Shown here: positions 46,540-58,588 of the stretch, in pieces | Layout: every line of letters begins with the position of its first letter | How positions within the stretch are numbered: the stretch's first letter is position 1 | DNA from: Polytrichum commune | Lineage: Eukaryota; Streptophyta; Polytrichopsida; Polytrichales; Polytrichaceae | DNA: 64,000 nt | Assembly (NCBI GenBank): GCA_950295325.1 | Contig: OX485806.1 | Location: 8,062,001 to 8,126,000 of the forward strand | Direction: 5' to 3' | The notes under the pieces: model-generated | What the model was told of the DNA's origin: nothing | The model's input: only the letters and a program-made list of their open reading frames with translations | Database searches by the model: none | Made by a program: the position numbers and the translations under genes

Positions 46540-47103
46540 TTGGGGTCCCCGTACCACCAAAAATGTTCCCTTCTTTCCCAAGTCATGAGTCGGGAATCCT
46601 TTGACTTGGTACCCACCCACCTCATGCTAAGGGCGGAGGCCGGCCTTTTGAAACCATGCCACACAATAATAAGTCGCCCTTCGCGTTGGATTCATTGAAC
46701 GTGTCAAAAGTTTGCCTTTCACCCATTGGAGTGGCGTCGGGAGTTTATCGTGTGTACCCCTATTACTTCCGCTCGGTGGTTGTTCCATTCCGGCCCTCCT
46801 CTGACAGTGTTCAAAGCCGCCCTTTGGCCCGTATACTTGTAAGGTCTATGGATAGAGGGTACCCATTTCCCAACATGTCAATAGTTTCCAACATTTAGGA
46901 AGGTGTACGGAAGTAATATTGAATGACGAGACGCTTGTCCTCCCCTTGTCACATGTGCCCATGGTTACACTTTAATGAGCAAGCTCATGTCGACAACCGA
47001 GGAGTATGCATGGGCCACATGCTCGCCCCGACGGAGCTTTGAGTTCGATAAGTGAATGAGGGGTTGATCACACTCGCCTCTTATGTTGGAATCCATCCAT
47101 TGG
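46540..47103. other. moderately GC-rich, no recognised gene
   Basis: An 80-codon plus-strand frame at 46656-46898 has no recognisable domain. Its base composition differs from the AT-rich neighbours, so it may be an old gene or transposon fragment. Confidence 0.3.
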
Positions 47104-47218
47104 CATCGCTGGTTGTAATAGTGTGGAAAGTGGTGGGCCAACATCTATTTCTCAACATAATCCTCAATGGTTTCACGGTCGGAACCGGTTGGAAAGGTTG
47201 GTGTGATCAGGACGTGAG
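47104..47218. repeat. dispersed repeat, copy 2
   Basis: Partner of 44329-44452. It lies about 240 bases upstream of the LINE remnant. It may belong to the same mobile family, but this is not shown. Confidence 0.5.
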
Positions 47219-47454
47219 TTACGTTGTTGATTTGACCGTGATTGTGTTTGATCAAAGTATTTGGCTAACCACCCCGACCCTTGTTGAACAATGACATGTT
47301 TATCCACTTTGAATGGATTAAGTGGTCATCACGACTCACACAACCCTAGGCCTAGCAAAATAAAGTTCAAAATTATGCAAATGATTCAACATTAACCCCA
47401 AGACTCATGGTCCAAAACAATGTGAGATCATTGTTGCAAACTGCAACTTGAACC

Positions 47455-48720
47455 ATAGACTTGTCATGGAAACTAGACGATGGTCAACTATCCTATCTCT
47501 AGAAAGACTAGACTATGTCACTTTTGCTCATATCGTGTAGTTGAAAATGAGTCACATTTCGTGTTGGAATATCCCTTATAAAATCCCACTAGAGATAAGT
47601 TACCATCATTATTTGAGAATGAACTTCTAGGGAGTCTCAAGTCTTTCTTTTAATTGGATCATCAAGTGCCATGTAGGTCACTTAGTGCATTTTAAAACGA
47701 GGTGCGACCAAGTATGGGGAGGATTAAATTCTTTTGACAAAAAATTTATAAAAGACTTCCACATAATTTAAGGACCATAAAAATTGTATAATTCCATTAC
47801 AAGTAAGGTAGATAAACTTTAAATGCGGACCTTTTAATAATATAGGGGTTTGAGATAAGGACCTTAGGAATTATGTCGGGTAGGATTAGTTTTGCATGCT
47901 TGTTGCACGACATTTGGATGAAATTATAGCATCATATGTCCAAAAAGAATGGAAATGGAATGATGCAAGGCAATTGTCCAAGTTTGTCACCAAACGCAAT
48001 ATATAGGTTGACAACGCATTGCGACTAGACTGCCATGAGTGGGTGTTGTGTTTGTAAACACACGTTCACTCTTGTTGTGTTTTTACTCCAAGCCTTCTTT
48101 TGTGATGCATGATGGTAATGTGATATTAAACCCTAAATTTGTAGACTTGTAAGCAGTTTTAAAAATTATGCTTAATTTTCTTGTTGCATTTTTCCATTCA
48201 TGTTATACTCGTGGAATGATTTGCCTCATGTTGTTGTAGTTGTATATTGCGTCTTTCTAAAGTGTTGCACTTGTATGGTTTTGCAATGGTATGTATGAAT
48301 CATGTAATTTTATTTCCATGCTATTTGCACCACTTTTCCAATGTGTCTACTTTTGAATTATTATTATTTATTTATAACGAACATAGACTACCAAAAAATA
48401 CAATAACATTGGCAATATAAATAATGAGGGGGGGGGGATAAAACATGTCATTCTAGATAATCAAGTAATTATAGAGAGCTTTTAAACCATGTTATGAGTG
48501 GAGGCAAATAGCCTTCACACAAATAACCCTCAATCGTACGTGGTGTAAGAAAATCGTATAGAGTGACCTCCCTGAGCATCAAGTGGACATTAACCTCAAT
48601 CTCATGAAGGTTACTGCACTTTGCCACTCTAGAGCATTACATGGTTTGAAACCATCATGATCTACTTGCACTCCCTTCAATAGTTTTTACTTCCCGGATT
48701 TTAAAATCAGTTTCATTTCA
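47455..48720 (+). mobile_element. LINE 3' remnant, split by a later insertion
   Basis: Positions 47455-47668 match the zinc-binding domain and following codons of the fragment at 1346. A frameshift and a cysteine-to-tyrosine change break it, and the sequence around C-H-F-C-S-Y is readable in a second frame. The match stops at CATCAAGTG and resumes after a second CATCAAGTG at 48577, running on through the 3' untranslated part to about 48720. The interval is the element described next. Confidence 0.7.
47669..48576. mobile_element. 908-base non-autonomous element inserted in the LINE, hAT-like
   Basis: It is flanked by the direct duplication CATCAAGTG (47660-47668 and 48577-48585) and interrupts a sequence whose uninterrupted form is present at 1.6 kb, so the insertion is well supported. 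The ends are imperfect inverted repeats (TAGGTCACT...ATTTT at the left; GAGGTCACT...ATTTT for the reverse-complemented right). They resemble the ends of the MITE at 21258, including CACCACGT.CG at the right. The interior is AT-rich with no transposase. The duplication is 8 or 9 bases depending on the exact end, so hAT is likely but Mutator-like is not excluded. Confidence 0.7.
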
Positions 48721-50962
48721 TTTTGATTGCCTTGTCAGATAAAAATTTCACACAAATGGAAATCCTTCCCCAAACTTGACCTTCCAACCCTTGTAAATGA
48801 TCTTTATCCAAGATCTCTTTGAACTATGACGTAAGGTATGCGGGTGTTATTCATGTATTTCTCTCAATCAAACCCATATGATTGATTGGTGTGTAGTTAG
48901 GTGAGGATCAAAGTGCACCATAAAGACACATGCTCAAAATATATTGAATTACATCATCAAAGCATAATAACTAAATCACACTCAATAATGAACATGACAA
49001 GGAGGACCTATGTATTTAGTTAAGGAACCAACAAACCTACACTTTTAATAATCATAACAAAATCATGGGAGATCCAATTTTCAATCCAAGTTGTGTTGTT
49101 GCTTCACTGATTATTACGAAACTATTTTCTTTATATGAGCTTACTCCAAAATCAGCATAAAAGACCATAAACTAATTTACATGGACCATTTCGGATGAAT
49201 CCATCACAAACCGAAGTTGGGAGGAACCTTGATAATGCCCCCTTCCCACGTTACTTTAGCTAATAACCAAAGTATTTCCTAAAAACTAGGTAAAACTCCC
49301 TTGGTTATAGCGGAGGCATCTAGCTATCCCAATGCACCTAAAAGAACTTGCTCCGGAGATTTTCAAGTAGGTTTTAGTTAAGTAGCTTTCACACATGTTC
49401 ATTGTTTTATCTACCAAGCAATGAATGTTGGGTAGTTTTTGTCCCATCCCCAAATGCCTTATTACTCATCTATCTTACCATCGGTTTTTGTTAATGGACC
49501 TCCTCGTGCCCTCATAGCTAAGACTAAAAAGTAACCAATCACAAGGGCAGGAGGCGACACTTTTGAAGATCCTATATTCTTGCCTCATGTTCAGGTACCG
49601 ATGGGAGGGTCGGTGCTTGAGGCTTACAACCTCCACTTTTAAGCCATGCCACATCATTTGCCAACTAGGCTCGGCACTAGATAATGTCAATGGTGTGAAG
49701 GCTGGGTTGTTAGAACCAACTTTTAATCTTAGCTAAAGTCAGGTGGGAAGGGGGCATAAGAAGTTTAGACCTTGAAGGGTTGATTCTATTGTTAGAGGTT
49801 CCAATATGATATGGATTTATATAAATCTAAAAAATCGGCTCTAGACGTGGAGGGGAGAAAAGACCATGACTTGACTCACTTGGTAGACAATGAGAGTAGT
49901 AATATAACAATAACAACACATGGCTTCAAATGGTAAACTACAATAAGAAGTGTGAAAGGTGGATTAGAGAATATTTCACCTTTGTCATGGCACGGGTCCC
50001 TTATGTTATTATTTTCCTTTTAATATCATTCTTTAGCCACACAATCCTTCACCTTTTCCAATTTTAAGAATGGACTAAGCTCTCGCTTTCCTACTTTCCC
50101 TCCCAACTGTCCAATTTGTCATGCAAGGAAGGGAATTGTCCAATTTGAAACGAACCTTCAGCAACATGTACCATATTCGTACTACCATGAATTTGATTCC
50201 CAATATCTCAACAAATATTATTCCTTGTAAATGGAGGGTTGAAGTGGTTGAAGAATGTACCATCGTTTTCCTTTTGTTAAACATTCTTGACATAGAAGAA
50301 GAGATGCAACCGTCCTCATGAATCAAATGTTGACATGGGCCCCCACAAACACGAATGTCCACCCACACACTTTTTGTTTGGAAAAAATGGACCCCATTCG
50401 CGTGAAGCCTAAATTAAGCCCGCCCGAACCGAAATTGTGCACATCGGGTAAAGTGAATTGCAAGAGTTACGTCTCTATGGGAATGATGACAACACCCTAT
50501 ACTACTTATAACCTCTAGGGAAAGCACATAATCATATTCCCCCGAAATCGGAAACCCTTTGGGAATATTCCCTCAAAAAGCAAGGTCCTAAGCAATGTAC
50601 ATAGTTTGCTTTCTTACTAAAAGAATATGCTCGTGGCAGCACCACGGTACTATTGTGGCTACAATTGCCTTGTGTACATTCTATGCGTAGATGCTTGCAT
50701 GCATGATCCTTGCTTTTACATTCATTGCTCGTTTCTTGTCTCATGATTAGACGGTAGGTGACAAAAAGAAGAGGAATCCATGTCTCCTTTACTACGTGTG
50801 CAAGCAAGTACTTCTAATCCTTCCAAGTAAAAACATATTAAGGGACTTGGGCACAATGAGCGGGGAGAGAGAACCGACCGCATTTCATTACATTCATTTC
50901 TAAGTTACTTTGAAATGAACTAGTTGAAATTCAAAACCTCAGGAAATTTACCCATCTTTTTT
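48721..50962. other. AT-rich stretch, no recognised gene
   Basis: It begins with an inverted copy of the dispersed repeat (about 48880-48960). Overlapping frames of 66-97 codons at 50.1-50.8 kb occur on both strands, with no domain. Confidence 0.35.
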
Positions 50963-51084
50963 AGAGGAATTGTGAGAATATGCCTCAAATTTATAAAGAA
51001 AAACTGAAAGATGTCAAGATGCAACTAGTTGGCTTTGGAACACTAGGATCTCGACTTGTTATGCGCAAAAATCTACCTGGACAT
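50963..51084 (+). mobile_element. LINE fragment
   Basis: It matches the sequence at 878-1005, upstream of the zinc-binding domain of the first LINE, in the same orientation. It includes GGAACACTAGGAT-type and TCTACCTGGACA-type words. It is truncated at both ends. Confidence 0.5.
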
Positions 51085-54000
51085 TACTTGGGTAGATATT
51101 GTTGAATACTTGGGTTTGACAATCCTTGAAGTGATGCATATACACTCTAACTTCCCTAATATCAAGCATGTGGCAACCAAAGTGCATGTGATATTAAGGA
51201 GGTAAGTAGGGTTAATGTGGATGTATGATAATAGAGAATTAGTGTAGCATGTGACATTATAGAATAACACAAAAGTCAACATTGTCATAATAACAATAAT
51301 GACAAAGACAACAATGTGATGTGTGCGAGCATGTGGTTCGAATTCTTTGGTGGATTGTTTTAATATCAAAACTTATTATGTATGGGAGGGAAATGTGACA
51401 ACAAGGAGGGGGATCCAAAAAGAGCACATCTGTTCCCTAGGGTTTCCAAGTATAACAGAGGAGTGACATTACGGAGGGTGACATTACGGAAGTTAGGATG
51501 TATTTATACCAAAGACTATTGTGGCCACATTGTAGGTAGACCAGGGATAGACATCCACCTCTTTGAGTTAGGACCCCACCACTAGTACCGAAAGTGAAAA
51601 TGCAATCAAATATTTACTATCATGTATATATTTTTTTGTTTTTTTACTATAACATTGGAATTAGTATCACAAAATCTAAATTAATTTAAGGAGCCTCAAT
51701 TGCATGAATCAACCACAAACAATAGGGGGTCAAGTTATTAGTAGACCTCTTTTACCCCGGCAATAATGATGGGGCCATCTCCAAGTGGTGGGCGTCTAAT
51801 TCAAGTCTTGGAGATATAAGAGGAATATTTCTCGATCGTGCCATGAAAATCTACCAAGATATCAAATCGTGACATAACATTCTTAATGTTTTCATCTTGT
51901 TTCTAATTTAAGAATAACCTCTTTGAACACTATTGTGTTTGAGCAATGGTCATTGCTAGATCCTTCTTTCAACCAACGGCTCATCCATGCAACATACATT
52001 GACTGTGGTCAAATACTTTTTGAGGTTCACCTTGGATCATTGACATTCAAGTCCATTGACTCCACATAATGGTAGATATATATGTGAAAGTCTCGTAAAT
52101 CTAGACCCAAAAATTCCCCTTTGTGCTCCCTATGTGGCCTTAATCAAAGGAGATTACATTGAACCTTATTTCATGTTGTACCGACATTGAACCTAACATC
52201 ATGTCATCCATGCACTTGCCTCCACTCTCAAAGTGATCCCTTGCACTTGGTTCTTTATAATTTCACTTAACAAAATTTGACATGAAAAGAGAAACACTTG
52301 TTTTGCCTTCGTAGTTCTCGTGTCTTCTTCCCATCTTCTTTGGTGCACATGTAAATACACCCTCATCCACACTCAAGGGCCAATGGTCTTGATCATGTGT
52401 TAATGATCCCTCTCTCTCTCTCGTTCACGTCGTGCAATTCAAGTTTTATGCAATTACATTTTTAGGGTTTGCACTAGAGTATCTTTGAGGACAATCTTCG
52501 AGGTCAACATTCATTTGATGTCACACATGATGCTTTTTATTGAATTAATGCACCTCATTTGCGCACCCTCTCATTTATTGATGCACGAAGATATCCAGAG
52601 CATTCTTCTCATCTAGAGGGAATCACGCATATGGTATTCCAAACCTCATAAAGATACATGATATACACTTCTCGTTCAAGCACTATATTTAAGTAGCTTC
52701 TAACACATATTTAAGTTCATGTAGGTCTCCACTATAAGCTCTTATTCACGTCAACACTGATTGTGAAACTTGAAATGACTGTGAGATTTTCAATTGCTAA
52801 TCACATTAGACCACTCCCATCACAAACCAACAATCAAAATTACATGTGGAGTTGAAGTACCCGTAGTAGGGCAAATACTTTGATTGTTAGTTGCCCTAAG
52901 TAACCTGAGGGGTTCATCTCTTAGCTGGAGCTTATTATTCTAGACCACCACCTCAAGTCATGATTTGTGCTCCCCGTTGGCACGTGTGTTTTTATCAGAT
53001 TCAAGATTCTATACAATTTTTTGGATTATAATGTTGTGCATACAACAACAATTAAAAAGAACCCCCCCCCCCGTAATGGTGGTGCCTCTACCACTAAAGT
53101 TTCAAAACTCCTTCACCTAGTACTCCACATTCTCCTCCATTATTTCTTTGGGGTAGGAATTGGAGGGAGTTGTGGTTGTAGCATTGGAGATATACCCTTA
53201 TGGTCCAAGTAGCAAGGACATAACATGCCTAAATCCATGATACACAAAGCTTTATGCGTTACCAAACACAACACATGTTTGTTTTTTCTCACCCAACATC
53301 TGATTGTTGTCCAACACTTACATTGGACATTCCAACATGACCTAGGATCACTTTTTACGTGGTGACGCGCCCTTGAAGTGGGTGTGCTTTCTTGGTTCTT
53401 ACTTAACCCACTTTCGACATCGGTTGTTTGGCATAACATAACTGAGTTGTGTTCAGCTACCTTGACTTCCAAATTCAATTTGAATCACTAGGAGTCCAAC
53501 ATCCGAAGTCTCTATTCTCGAATCTATTGCTAGGCCCACGAGCACATCTCATGAGCTGAATAATGCTCTGGACATGCTATCTCAAAAACATGACCCGAGA
53601 TTCTCGGGTTGTGCCTATTAGAGTTTATCAACACTCACGTGCAATCCTACTTTATCACCACAAACTAAACCCTTCAATTGGCGTTGGGTTCATGAATACG
53701 AATGCTTTGTAGAGCCACCACCACCGGCAACGCGTGCCATTGGATCATATGGAGGGGGCATGCATTCAAACTCTAGTGGGATTGGCTTGGGCTCGATAAC
53801 CACACACACCGAAGTGACCTTTGGTTAAAATCCATGCATGAGGCCCTCGACCAAGGAATATCGATGCGAGGATCTCGTGTGTGTGTGTGTTTGTTTGTTT
53901 CCTTGTTTGTTTGTTTGTTGGTGGATGGAGAAGCTTCCATCCTCGAAAGGCACTTACGACTTCGGTACCTCAATTAACCATGTCGTCGAGAGTAGCTCAC

Positions 54001-54709
54001 TCATCCGAGGTCGGGTCCATAGATTAGATAACACATGCATCGTAAATTTGCGTCACGGGATTTCATATGCGTTACATATATATAGAGACAATTGAGCGGC
54101 TCAATTGTACCTAGTAGTGATTTAATTAACATTTTCAGGTACACAAAAATGGTCATACTACGAGTGGATATACATGGCCATCCATCCTCTTTGAGGATAT
54201 GTCGCGTGCATGAACTTGAGAGCTTGGTGTTTGTTTGTTTCTTTTGAAGACCGAGATGGCGAGAGGCGAAAATTCAACATTCGTACTGATTAAATCTGAG
54301 GGAAGGAGACTGGTAGGTGGGTGAGTAGTAGCAATCTGTGAAGAAGGAGCCCGGCCAAAAGTACAACGCCTGCAGCAGCTTAGACTACAATTTACGGCAT
54401 GAGTGTTTTAAAAGGGTTTAATTAATCCCAAAGTTAGGTCGGCAGGTTCAAGAGAGGCTTCTTAGGTGACCTGCATCTTCTTGGGTTTAACTTTTCTCTT
54501 GGCCTCGAAACCGCGATTTTAATAAGTTAGTATTCCAACGGCATTAAGAATTCATGGTCAGTCGCAGCATTGTTCATTGAACTAGCGTCCACAATGCACC
54601 AGTTTTTTATAGATCTGTTTCCCTCTTCCATGCACTTGACCTATTTCTAGCTGTGTTACAATATGCCCCATCTTGTGTTAGAGCTTTAAATGCAGCAATA
54701 CTAAAACGT
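51085..54709. other. AT-rich stretch, no recognised gene
   Basis: Frames up to 112 codons (53140-53478, minus) have no recognisable domain. Short CT (near 52412), C (near 53060) and GT/GTTT (53877-53920) simple repeats are present. Confidence 0.35.
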
Positions 54710-54711
54710 TA

Positions 54712-54924
54712 CACCATGTATGGTATTTAGTGTCACTTACTATCTGGAGTTACACGTTGTTATAACATTTTCATTGTTGATGTGAGTTATTACCAAGTCA
54801 AGATGCTAATGTTATATAGTGTCCAAACAATTGGTTTGACCTTTGGTGGTAAAACATGAGATGCACAGGAAAACGTTCGAGCACAACGTTGTAGAGTAAG
54901 TGACGCTAAATACCAAAAACGGTG
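54712..54924. mobile_element. mariner/Stowaway-like MITE (213 bases)
   Basis: Left end CACCATGTATGGTATTTAG then TGTCACTTACT. The right end, reverse-complemented, reads CACCGTTTTTGGTATTTAG then CGTCACTTACT. TA flanks both sides (54710-54711 and 54925-54926). The length is close to the copy at 29721. It is non-coding. Confidence 0.85.
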
Positions 54925-54926
54925 TA

Positions 54927-55391
54927 GATGAGACAAGCGGCGTGTTGATTTACCCAAGAACAATGTTGGAAGCCTTTCCATCCAAGGCTCAGTGATGGAC
55001 ATGTGTGATCATGAGTAGACTTTTACTTCTCTTTTTATGAGCGATGTGGACCAATGTTGGACCAATATATAGGTGAATGCATGATGGTATCAATAACCAA
55101 CACAAATAATTGTAACAAAGAACTTCCCTGTGGGTTTCACAATGGTAATCCCAGTCAAATTACTGTGAATTTTTGAAGCCAAAAGTTGGTCCAAACACAT
55201 TACTAATGTCTAGAGTTTGCCATAACTACTCATTTTAACAATTCATTCATCCTTAATTTAGCACTCAAACGAGGGACATGTGTCATGGCTCTATTGGTTT
55301 CGGCTTGTTGGAGTTATGGCACCCTATAGCTTCGCGATGGGTCTGGATCGGGAATAGGCGCCTCTACTCTAGCGTCACATGCGTAATGATG
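54927..55391. other. no gene seen
   Basis: AT-rich, with no frame, array or element ends recognised. Confidence 0.4.
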
Positions 55392-55893
55392 TCACTTACC
55401 CTATTTTGAGGTGTATGCTAGGTTACATTGATGATTAACAACTTGACCATAAGTGTCACCTCATGACACTTGGCATTCAAGTGCACCTACTAATATTTTG
55501 GCACGAGTATGTTCGGTAGTGTTATGAGGTGCATGCATGTGTTATAGAATGGTCTACAAATTGACTAAAGTGTACACAAATGACAATTGCCATGAGTATG
55601 CTCAGGAATACCTTCCTCTTGCATACTAGACTGTAAATACTTGGTATATTTTAGAATGCTAAAAATTATCTTCCCCTTGCATACTAAACACAAGACTATC
55701 ATCTAAAGTATCCCAATGTACTGCTACTCTAAATGTCATAATGTAGATATTTTTTCACTTAATGAAGTTACTTATGTTGATAAATGGAATCATATTGGTA
55801 AGTAGTGGGCATGACACTTTGAGACCTCCATGCATCTAGTTTAGGCTCTTTGCAAATAGTATACATGACACTAAATACCATAAATGGTGTATG
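55392..55893. mobile_element. second copy of the 18.0 kb mariner/Stowaway-like element, left end decayed
   Basis: It matches about 18068-18567 throughout, including CACTTACCCTATTTT, CACCTCATGACACTTGGC and CTTGCATACTA. The right end is TGACACTAAATACCATAAATG then GTG, followed by TA. A clear left TIR is missing. Confidence 0.65.
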
Positions 55894-56129
55894 CTAAACC
55901 ATATTGATACTAGGGCAATACACGTAGGCATGAAGGTTCTTGCATGGCATATGGACTTGAATGGCATCAAAAACAACAAATTCTCTAATATCTATATCAT
56001 ATTATACAAATTATGAGATCCTCATAATAGATACTTGAATGGTTTAAAAAAAAGATGACGATACCAACCAAACACTAGTCATGACTACATTTTGCATTCT
56101 TTCTTTTAAATAGTGTAGACTTTGTATTG

Positions 56130-56605
56130 GTATGGATACTATTTGGAGTGGACCACATCAAATTTTAGATGTTGTAGGCATAATGTGCAATGCGTATGAC
56201 CAACACATGACCTTGGCCATGGTGTGTCGCATCATGGACACGACATGGCATTTGGCATTTGTGTGCTCAATCATATCCTACTCTTGCATACTAAATTGTA
56301 AACACATGACACTTACCATTAGTATGGTCATGTTATATGCCTCATGTATACTAGATTATAAACACATCACTTCGCATTAGTATGCTCAATATCATCCTCC
56401 TATTGCATGCTAAAACCTAAAACTATTATCCCAAGAACTCCAATGTGCTATGCAACAAAAATAGTTAGCGCTTAGAATGTTGACTTTGTTGACAAATAGT
56501 ATCATATTGATAATTAGTAGACATGACACTGCTAGGCATCTAAATAGATAGTTTGCCAATAGTGTATGTGACACCAAATATCATAAATGGTGTGGGATTA
56601 ACTTG
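56130..56605. mobile_element. third, diverged copy of the same element family
   Basis: CTTGCATACTAAA and TTAGTATG words recur. The right end TGACACCAAATATCATAAATG then GTG fits the family. The internal part is shorter and rearranged. Confidence 0.5.
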
Positions 56606-56729
56606 GAATATGCCCTTCAACATGTAGGGGATTATTTTTACCAGAGCCCTTTCATCCACTATGGACGAGTTTACATAAACACCCCAATTATGAATTGTTG
56701 TTTTTGCATATTTATGTAGAGTTCCTGGA

Positions 56730-56815
56730 GAGGGAGAGACAATGCCAAGTGCTTGTGTTGGTGTGAATGAGAGACAATTCACCTTGATCATAGTTGTGAG
56801 CTCATATGTGAACCC
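56730..56815. repeat. dispersed repeat, copy 2
   Basis: Partner of 14560-14645, same orientation. Confidence 0.5.
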
Positions 56816-57505
56816 AGAACGAATTATGAAGCCTGGGTATGGGACAAGTGCTAGTACCTTGTGTCGGAAATGGACCCTATCTTGGTCAAGGGGTGTATAT
56901 TAATGTGTTATGTACTTATGTCGATACCCTAAGGGTGGGTGCTATTGTGAGTGTTATTGGGTGTAGGGAATGTGGTAAATGATACCGTACCTATCGTTGG
57001 CATGGCATGGCCTCCCTAATTTTGTTTAATTGTAACCCACCAACTTTTCACTCTTATGTCAGCCATGTTCTTAGTAAGTTACATCTCTTCCTATACTTGA
57101 TACATGTTGTTGATGGGTGATGTTTCATAGCACCTATCAAGGGTGACGGTTAAAACATCGATTGCTATGTATACTCTGGAGATTGCAAATTGCCAACGAA
57201 ATTAACATTTGTATTGCGAAATGGACAAATAGTCGGCATCTCACCAATCAATCAATCAATCAATATATGATGAGGCTGCAATGAGAGCCTTGTGTGACGC
57301 TCTTGCGTAGCACACCAATGTAATGGCAGATGGGCCATGATTCTTGAGTAAATACATCCATGCCTTTGTAAGTGTGTGAAGACTCTGCTTGATGTCTTCG
57401 TACAAGGAGTTGGGAGCTACTATTCAAGCAAGTGCGCCTTCACGCGAGGCATTACAACGGCTTCCATACTAAACCCTAATCTTGGGCATTTTGGATTTGA
57501 CCGAA
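56816..57505. other. no gene seen
   Basis: Mixed composition, with a (CAAT)n run near 57243. No frame or domain is recognised. Confidence 0.35.
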
Positions 57506-57748
57506 ATGGATACTGGTAATTAAGCCCATAGTGGGGTTCCGGTAAATATTGCTACTTCGGAATTCGGAGCAGTTAACCAAGATTCAGCCATCCCAAATTC
57601 AACTACATTTGTAGTCGAGTATAGAGGCCAGGATTCGAGCAGCGTTAATCCGTTTTGGGCGATTGAGGGTGAAATCTTACTTGAAGACTTCTCCAGGTGC
57701 GCCAGTGGATACGCGCTCCGCCTTCAGTCTCTTGTTCGATTGGATTAA
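57506..57748 (+). pseudogene. coding-like fragment, family unknown
   Basis: ATG-GAT-ACT-GGT-AAT is followed by TAA, and the same frame then stays open for 74 codons with mixed, non-repetitive residues (for example T-T-F-V-V-E-Y-R-G and F-W-A-I-E-G-E-I-L-L-E-D-F). Its G+C is higher than its surroundings. A possible donor CAG/GTGCGC lies inside. A separate 45-codon frame starting M-S-D-H-V-L follows at 57781. It may be the N-terminal part of a LINE ORF1, given the zinc knuckle 600 bases on, or a broken host exon. Confidence 0.4.
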
Positions 57749-58125
57749 ATTCTTGTTATTAAACACTGAAATCCTATTTTATGTCTGATCATGTGTTGAT
57801 TGCCCGTTTTGTGGGTTTCCAGAGCCCTTGCTTAAATCACCTAAACTCTAAAATTATACAAGGCAACGCCATATTCCACAGTGGCACCAACAACAAATTT
57901 CCTGGTATGTAAAGTATTTAAAAGAGACAAGCAAGAGAGTTCTTATGTGATCTCTTTTTGCTAGTGAATATGGGACATGTGTAATTCACCCTGAATGCCA
58001 TCATTTAATCGTAGGAATCCAGTGGGTTTTCAAATCCTTACTTGGATCGTGGTCAAGTGATTGCCTGCAGAGTACATGCACCTTGCTCGCTTAGCTGTAG
58101 ATGCTAAAGGCACAGTGATAGAAAA

Positions 58126-58400
58126 GTGATGCTTCAAATGAAGAACTTCATAAGAGCCCTACATTTTGTGTCTCTTCAGTGGAGGTTGAGCATGGTTGGG
58201 CCTGTGAGGTTAAATCGGCCACTTTTACTGTTGGGAACTCTTACTACAGCTATTGTAGACTATGAGACATTGACCATTCGGTGTCGAAGTTGCCTCTCTA
58301 TAACTCAAGTCATTTGATTCGTACTTGTCTAGAGAGCCATGCTAGTAGGACGTCAGCTTGGTTGTCCTCTTACCGAACCGATTTTGGGCACATATCCTGT
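58126..58400 (+). pseudogene. LINE ORF1-type zinc knuckle region, frameshifted
   Basis: One frame reads V-D-Y-E-T-L-T-I-R-C-R-S-C. After a frameshift the next reads L-Y-N-S-S-H-L-I-R-T-C. Joined in mind these give CxxC, five residues, H, four residues, C, preceded by the YE-L-P-like approach seen in the plant LINE ORF1 (DUF4283-type) proteins. The sequence is cut at its right by the MITE starting at 58401. It is dead by frameshift. Confidence 0.4.
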
Positions 58401-58580
58401 CAGTGTTCAAGATTGAAGCCCTCATATGAGTTTCATTTTGAAGGGCTCTCAGATTTTAGCTCTTCGGTTGAAGGGATGGTTCAAATCCAAGACGTCAATC
58501 CAAAGAATATAGAAATGAAATACAAAACTCATATTAAACTTGAGGGTAAAGGGCATTGAAGTCTTCAAACTTGAACATTG
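58401..58580. mobile_element. hAT-like MITE of the CAGTGTTCAAG family, internally deleted copy
   Basis: It starts CAGTGTTCAAGATTGAAG and ends, reverse-complemented, CAATGTTCAAGTTTGAAG. At 180 bases it lacks about half the interior of the other copies. The flanks TATCCTGT and TATCCAAT match in 6 of 8 bases, suggesting an old insertion. Confidence 0.75.
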
Positions 58581-58588
58581 TATCCAAT

